Shown: positions 59,324 through 64,000 of the stretch, piece by piece
Layout: each line of letters begins with the position of its first letter
Numbering within the stretch: the first letter of the stretch is position 1
DNA from: Oceanococcus sp964629015
Lineage (GTDB): Bacteria; Pseudomonadota; Gammaproteobacteria; Nevskiales; Oceanococcaceae
Direction of reading: 5' to 3'
DNA length: 64,000 bases
Assembly: GCA_964629015.1 (NCBI GenBank)
Contig: CAZVMN010000001.1
Coordinates: 1 to 64,000 of the forward strand
Translations under genes and position numbers: made by a program
The notes under the pieces: model-generated
Told to the model about the DNA's origin: nothing
Seen by the model: only the letters and a program-made list of their open reading frames with translations
The model's database searches: none

Positions 59324-60416
59324 ACTGCGCTTACGCGCGGCCGATCCGGGTGACCTCGACGCGCTATGCTCGTTGGAACAACGCTGCTTCTCCAGCGATC
59401 GCCTGAGCCGCCGTCGACTGCGTCACTGGATCACCGCCAGCAATCGCGAATTGATCGTCGCCCAGCGCGACGACGAGGTGCTGGGCTACGGTCTGGTGTT
59501 GCTGCACCGGGGCACCCGCCTGGCCCGCTTGTACTCGCTAGCCATCGCGCCAGAGGCGCAAGGCTTGGGTATGGGCAAGCGCCTGCTGCAGGCTCTGGAG
59601 TCGGCTACCGCACAACGCGGCCGCTTGTATATGCGTCTGGAGGTGGCCGAGGACAACCCGCAAGCCATCGGTCTGTACCAATCGCTGGGTTACGTCCGCT
59701 TTGGCACCTTGAGCGACTACTACGACAATCACCAGAATGCTTTGCGCATGCAAAAGCGCATTCGCTACGTGCCGGAAAACCTGCAAGCGAATCGCGTGCC
59801 GTGGTATCAGCAAACCACCCCCTTCACCTGCGGCCCGGCCGCCGCCATGATGGCCATGGCCGGCCTGCGCCGTGAACAGGAACTCAGTCGCGGCCTGGAA
59901 CTGGACTTGTGGCGTGAAGCCACCACCATCTACATGACCGCCGGCCACGGCGGCTGCCATCCGGTGGGGCTGGCCCTGGCCGCGCAACGTCGGGGCTTTG
60001 CCGCACAAGCCTGGATCAACCGCACCGGCCCACTGTTCCTGGATGGGGTCCGCAGCAGCGAGAAAAAGGAACTGATAGCGCTGGTCCACCATCGCTTCGT
60101 CGATGAAGCGGAACGTCACAATATGCCGGTGCACTATCAGGACGTCACTCAGAATGACCTCAATGCGTGGATTGGCCGCGGCGCGATGGTCTTGGCCCTG
60201 ATCAGCACCTGGCGCCTGGATCGCAAAAAGGCTCCGCATTGGGTCGTGCTCACCGCGATTGATGAGCAATGCCTGTATCTGCATGATCCCGACCCGGGCG
60301 ACGACCAGAGCGCGCTGGATTGTCAGTCCGTGCCCATCGCCCGAGCCGACTTCGACCGCATGTCTTTGTTTGGGCGCGATCGCCTGCGCACGGTGGTGGT
60401 GATCGAAAACCCCTAG
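59313..60416 (+). CDS. GNAT acetyltransferase-peptidase C39 fusion
   Basis: This 367-residue protein has two domains. Residues 4-149 form a GNAT acetyltransferase with the acetyl-CoA loop in YSLAIAPEAQGLGMGKRLL (Q83-G88) and IGLYQSLGYVRFG. Residues 160-365 form a papain-like peptidase C39 domain with Cys173 (QQTTPFTCGPAAAMM), His309 (APHWVVLTAID) and Asp325 or Asp327 (HDPDPGD). C39 enzymes usually cut after Gly-Gly leaders; no transporter is attached. It is convergent with a RimK-like ligase with a four-base overlap. I infer joint action in peptide or protein modification. Confidence 0.88.
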   Translation: MATELRLRAADPGDLDALCSLEQRCFSSDRLSRRRLRHWITASNRELIVAQRDDEVLGYGLVLLHRGTRLARLYSLAIAPEAQGLGMGKRLLQALESATAQRGRLYMRLEVAEDNPQAIGLYQSLGYVRFGTLSDYYDNHQNALRMQKRIRYVPENLQANRVPWYQQTTPFTCGPAAAMMAMAGLRREQELSRGLELDLWREATTIYMTAGHGGCHPVGLALAAQRRGFAAQAWINRTGPLFLDGVRSSEKKELIALVHHRFVDEAERHNMPVHYQDVTQNDLNAWIGRGAMVLALISTWRLDRKKAPHWVVLTAIDEQCLYLHDPDPGDDQSALDCQSVPIARADFDRMSLFGRDRLRTVVVIENP

Positions 60417-61879
60417 CGCCCGCGCTTTTCCAAGCGTCGAGCAAATTCGCTCATGATCTGCATGTACAACTCATCGCCGAGAAATGCATCTTCAACGCCG
60501 TGCTCAAGGCTGGGGTTATCGTTGACCTCGATCACGTAGACCTTGTTGCCCTGTTGCTTGAGATCAATCCCGTACAAACCATCGCCAATGATTTTGGCCG
60601 CTTTGAGTGCCGCGGCCAGCACCGCTTTGGGCACTTCGTAGGTCGGCAAGGTTTCAAAACCACCGCTACCCACACGGCCTTCGCCGTGCTTGTAAATCTG
60701 CCAGTGATTTTTGGCCATGAAATAGCGACAGGCATACAAAGGCCGGTTGTTGAGCACGCCAATACGCCAATCGTATTCCGTGAACAGATATTCCTGCGCG
60801 ATAACCAGCGCTGAGGTGTCCAGCATGCCGCTCAATACGGTTTCGAGCTGGGCCCGGTTTTCCGCCTTTTTCACCCCGACTGAAAACGAACCATTGGGGA
60901 TTTTCAGCACCAGCGGATAACCAAACTGGGCCTCCAGTTCGTCCAAGGCCTGCGCAGCCGTGGATGAAACGATCCGCGTCCGCGGGGTGGGCACGCCGTT
61001 ATAGCTAAAGGCATCCTGCAAAAACACTTTGTTGCAGCAACGTAGAATCGAGGTCGGGTCATCGATCACCACCAAGCCTTCGATCTGAGCCTTGCGCGAA
61101 AAATGGTAGGTGTGATGCGAAATCTCGGTGGTTTCGCGGATAAACAATGCATCAAATTCACCCAACCGCGCGTAATCTGCAGGCTGAATGAATTCGGGCC
61201 GAATCCCGACCTTGCGGGCGGCCCGCTCCAGACGCTTGAGGGCCGCAGCGTCGCTCGGCGGCAACGCCTCATCTGGGTTGACCAGAATCGCCATATCCCA
61301 ACGGCTGGTTTTGCGTTGTCTGGGACTGCGCCACAAGCTCTGGGTGAACTGCTCCAGCGCGCTCAGAAACGTGGCGTGATCCTGCGGCTCCAGTTCGGCA
61401 AATGAGAATGGCGCGATGCTGCTGATCTGCCATTGCTGTTGCCACTGCAACACCACTTCCAAGACCGGGCAGGCGAAGCGTTCAAACAGGCGACGCGCCA
61501 GCGCCGCCAGCGCCGGATTTTCGGTCTGTCCGAAATACACTTTGAAATGCAGCTCGCCAGCCGCTTTCAATGCCGGTTCCCTACGCTGCAGATCTTTGAG
61601 CAGGTCATTGACCTGCATGAGATACAAGGATTCGCTGGCCAGGTCATTGAGGGTGTTAACCGCCGGAATGACCTTGTGCCCGCGCGCTTCCGCGAGCAAC
61701 GAACAGTAATAACCTCGACTCAAGTAACGGTCGGTGGCGCACAGATTGATGATGCGGGTCTTTTTCTGCCCTTTGACCGGATGTTCGGCCAGATAGGTGT
61801 CAAACGACATCACCCCGTGGCTGGGAAAATCTTCCGGCCAAACGCTCAGGTCATCCAGAACCAGAAAAATGTTCGACAT
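60413..61879 (-). CDS. RimK-like ATP-grasp ligase with RLAN N-terminal domain
   Basis: This 488-residue protein has an N-terminal RimK-like-associated domain (residues 1-160, NIFLVLDDLSVWPEDFPS and RIINLCATDRYLSRGYYCSLLAEARGH). The C-terminal ATP-grasp is at about 285-485, with GYPLVLKIPNGSFSVGV, YDWRIGVLNNRPLYACRYFM and the metal site VIEVNDNPSLEHGVED. ATP-grasp ligases of this type join amino acids such as Glu to a carboxylate. Two in-frame GTGs lie just upstream of the ATG; GAGG precedes them. It is convergent with the GNAT-C39 gene. Confidence 0.9.
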   Translation of the reverse strand: MSNIFLVLDDLSVWPEDFPSHGVMSFDTYLAEHPVKGQKKTRIINLCATDRYLSRGYYCSLLAEARGHKVIPAVNTLNDLASESLYLMQVNDLLKDLQRREPALKAAGELHFKVYFGQTENPALAALARRLFERFACPVLEVVLQWQQQWQISSIAPFSFAELEPQDHATFLSALEQFTQSLWRSPRQRKTSRWDMAILVNPDEALPPSDAAALKRLERAARKVGIRPEFIQPADYARLGEFDALFIRETTEISHHTYHFSRKAQIEGLVVIDDPTSILRCCNKVFLQDAFSYNGVPTPRTRIVSSTAAQALDELEAQFGYPLVLKIPNGSFSVGVKKAENRAQLETVLSGMLDTSALVIAQEYLFTEYDWRIGVLNNRPLYACRYFMAKNHWQIYKHGEGRVGSGGFETLPTYEVPKAVLAAALKAAKIIGDGLYGIDLKQQGNKVYVIEVNDNPSLEHGVEDAFLGDELYMQIMSEFARRLEKRGR

Positions 61880-61900
61880 CACCACCTCACGCTGATCAGA

Positions 61901-61928
61901 CGCGCATCACAGCAGGTTGTGATGCGCG
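61901..61928. other. Perfect 11-base inverted repeat without a T tract
   Basis: CGCGCATCACA and TGTGATGCGCG flank a 6-base loop. It lies in the 99-base gap between the DUF3604 stop and the RimK-like start. No T run follows on either side, so a classical terminator is unlikely; an operator or a leader hairpin for the RimK-like mRNA is possible. Confidence 0.5.
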
Positions 61929-61978
61929 CTGCAATCCCTATTTCGCGCCGCCGCCCGTCGCCGGGCACGCGGATTGGA

Positions 61979-64000
61979 TCAGGGTTCGGCGGGTGGCTGT
62001 GAATCTTCGGCACACGGCGGGTAAACGGGGCCGCTGCGGAAACGAATCGGCGCCGTAACCGCGATCACTTCCGGGCTGTTGCCATCGCCGTCGGTGTCGC
62101 TCAGATCAAGGATGCGGGCGTAGCGCCATTGCTCTTCGCTGCCCGGCAACACCTGGAATTCCAAACTGCTGCCATCGTGCTGGTGCACCACCTCTCCACC
62201 CGGCCCGATGATTTCAATGCGTGGCGCGTTGACGTTGCTGACTTCCACCTGCAGCGTGAGGCTGTCGGCCGCCACGCGACTGCCCATCGGCCAGCGCGTG
62301 CCATTGCTGCTGAGCGCATCGAAATCGACCCGAACATGGTTGTAGTCATGCGCCAGCGCGTAGAAACGCCGCGCCTGCATCGCCGCCTTGAGCGCCGCGC
62401 GCGAACGATCGGCAGCAATCATCACCGTCTTGGCTCGGCTGGGGCCTGCCCACATCACACCGTGCTCATCTTCCGCACCCACCGGGCCGAGATGCCAGCC
62501 TTGATCCAACGCATGGGCAAACCAGCCGCCATCGGGGGCATCGTGATCGCCATCGTAGTAGTCGCTGGATTTACCAAACATCTCCACGCCGACCATGCGC
62601 TGCGCCGCCTCCGGGCGAAACACCATATTGTTCCAGGCATAGCCCGGGTCGCCATCGATGATCAACTCGCACGCGGCGTCCAGCGGGCCAAAGTTGTCAC
62701 ACAAGCTGTGGAACATATCTTCGCGCCCCGGATGATTGAACACCGCGACCGCATCATCGCCACCACCGAAACTGGCTGGCAGGCTCAGCCATAACCAGAA
62801 ATCCTCCATCGTGGCGAGATAACCCGTGCCGGTTTTGGCGTTGATGTTGTGCTCGGAGAAGTACACGCTGATGTGGCCAAACCGGTCGGAGGTCCATTCA
62901 TAGCCGCGAAATGCGGTGAACTGGGCATCCGAGGCCTCATCGGCCATGCGCTGAGTGGCCTGCCATTTCATCAAGCCGTCTGGTGACAGCTGCAGGCAGT
63001 CAAGTAGCTCCGGCGAGGCACAGCCCGGGTCCAGCGTGATCGGCAGCAGCATGTTGTCGGAGTGCTCACTGCCGCCCATGAAGTCCAGGCCCTGGCCCTT
63101 GGCGGCGGCGTAGTAATCCGCCGGCGCGGTGCCGATTTCACCGTCGGAGTAGCCGCTGTGTTCATGCAAAGATCCGATGAAATGGCTGAGGCCCGGCTGC
63201 GGCGGCACGTGACAGGCCTGTTCAGCCCCGCCGCCGAGCACAGGTAACTCCGGCAATGGCGGCGCGCTCAAAGGCACAGCCACCGTTTGCAACGGAGCGC
63301 GCACGTTGTTGGCATACGGTTCGCCGATGTTGTGCGGCATCTCGGTGGGCACGATGTACTGCCACTGACGCGCATCGATTTCGGTCGTCGCCAGCGGGGT
63401 GAAGGCATTGTCGGTGTCGTGCGTGACGAAGTAGTGCACGCCATGACTGCCATGCGCCCCTTGACGCTGCTGACAATCCACTGGATTGCTGCCGCTGTAA
63501 TCCAAGGGATAACCCGCCGCCTCATCGTAAGCCTGGCGCACCGCGCCGTTGCTCCACTCATAGCTTTCGCCGGGGAACGGGCGTGCCACCGGATCATCGC
63601 CGGTGCCGTCATCCAGGCAAGCATCGTCACGGTAGTACGGCACAACCAGCGGGTTGGCCAAGGAGGTCAAACCGACCAACTCGAAGCTGTAAACCAGCGA
63701 ACCCGTATCGCCCTTGCCAGAGACCTGCTCCCAATTGCTGAAGGCGAGCGGGACGTTGAACGTTGGGTCGGTGACATCAACGAAGAACGGGCAGCGGCCA
63801 TTGCTGGCCGGGGGAATCGAGCCATCATTGCCCACACATTCCAGCAACGGTATCGGCGCGTAACCATCGACATTGCCCAGATCGTCGTTGAGCCCGTCGA
63901 TCGGCACGCCTTGCGGTCGCAGCATGGTGTAGTAGCGCCCGCCCGGCACACCGGCCGCCGCTTCCTCCGCCGTCGGCACCATGGCCGAGCGGTTGTAATC
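61979..64000 (-). CDS. DUF3604 / PHP-like metal-dependent protein, 5' end outside window
   Basis: The frame is open to the window end, so the true start and any signal peptide lie beyond position 64000; at least 673 residues are visible. Residues in the middle carry the PHP-like metal site: GSLHEHSGYSDGEIG with H-x-H, then DYYAAAKGQGLDFMGGSEHSDN and VFNHPGRED. WAGPSRAKTVMIAADRSRAALKAAMQARRFYALAHDYN and a C-terminal beta domain follow, typical of DUF3604 proteins. The activity is unknown. The ATG at 63980-63982 is internal by family length. It is upstream of the RimK-like gene on the same strand. Confidence 0.85.
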   Translation of the reverse strand, partial: DYNRSAMVPTAEEAAAGVPGGRYYTMLRPQGVPIDGLNDDLGNVDGYAPIPLLECVGNDGSIPPASNGRCPFFVDVTDPTFNVPLAFSNWEQVSGKGDTGSLVYSFELVGLTSLANPLVVPYYRDDACLDDGTGDDPVARPFPGESYEWSNGAVRQAYDEAAGYPLDYSGSNPVDCQQRQGAHGSHGVHYFVTHDTDNAFTPLATTEIDARQWQYIVPTEMPHNIGEPYANNVRAPLQTVAVPLSAPPLPELPVLGGGAEQACHVPPQPGLSHFIGSLHEHSGYSDGEIGTAPADYYAAAKGQGLDFMGGSEHSDNMLLPITLDPGCASPELLDCLQLSPDGLMKWQATQRMADEASDAQFTAFRGYEWTSDRFGHISVYFSEHNINAKTGTGYLATMEDFWLWLSLPASFGGGDDAVAVFNHPGREDMFHSLCDNFGPLDAACELIIDGDPGYAWNNMVFRPEAAQRMVGVEMFGKSSDYYDGDHDAPDGGWFAHALDQGWHLGPVGAEDEHGVMWAGPSRAKTVMIAADRSRAALKAAMQARRFYALAHDYNHVRVDFDALSSNGTRWPMGSRVAADSLTLQVEVSNVNAPRIEIIGPGGEVVHQHDGSSLEFQVLPGSEEQWRYARILDLSDTDGDGNSPEVIAVTAPIRFRSGPVYPPCAEDSQPPAEP

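Overview
The window reads as chromosome of a free-living gammaproteobacterium with roughly 60% GC. The evidence is classic gammaproteobacterial synteny: tRNA-Ser/csrA/lysC/alaS/recX/recA/pncC next to mutS, the gloB versus methyltransferase/rnhA/dnaQ divergence, a fadBA pair with a 716-residue FadB, and DUF1302/DUF1329 proteins. I cannot name the genus. Coding density is very high, with no gap above 300 bases. I saw no insertion sequence, prophage, CRISPR array or rRNA.

Layout. 1-9.7 kb: housekeeping genes (tRNA-Ser(GCU), csrA, lysC, alaS, recX, recA, a pncC-like gene, mutS, cysC). 9.9-17.2 kb: a ten-gene, translationally coupled Mrp/Mnh-type cation/proton antiporter operon with three large antiporter-like subunits. 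17.2-22 kb: a Popeye-like membrane protein, dnaQ, rnhA and a methyltransferase on the minus strand, then gloB and mltD on the plus strand. 22.2-32.3 kb: a coupled cluster of TPR lipoproteins, an ExbB/TolQ motor protein, two ExbD/TolR proteins and an AgmX/PglI-type (TonB-like) protein, followed by an ECF sigma factor and a DUF3379 membrane protein. 32.4-39.7 kb: a lipoprotein copper-radical (galactose oxidase-like) enzyme with a His-rich secreted partner, divergent from a DUF1302/DUF1329 outer-membrane pair. 39.7-49.1 kb: a DUF6498 membrane protein, fadBA, an AlgP/histone H1-like protein, two lipoproteins, a diguanylate cyclase, and FemAB-like and TfoX-like proteins. 49.1-55.1 kb: leucine dehydrogenase plus branched-chain 2-oxoacid dehydrogenase. 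55.2-64 kb: CorA, MscS, DUF3293, DUF2804, ArfB, a GNAT-peptidase C39 fusion facing a RimK-like ATP-grasp ligase, and a DUF3604/PHP-like protein cut by the window end.

The best candidate for a poorly described system is 22.2-32.3 kb. It has the parts of the Myxococcus AglRQS-Glt envelope motor (one TolQ-like, two TolR-like, an AgmX-type periplasm-spanning protein and TPR outer-membrane lipoproteins) in a gammaproteobacterial context. One of its two ExbD proteins has Asn in place of the proton-carrying Asp. The second candidate is the copper-radical oxidase locus: all five galactose-oxidase active-site residues are present, beside a protein that looks built to bind metal. Both are inferences from sequence and gene order. 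Metabolically the window suggests aerobic use of fatty acids and branched-chain amino acids, and sodium/proton homeostasis.
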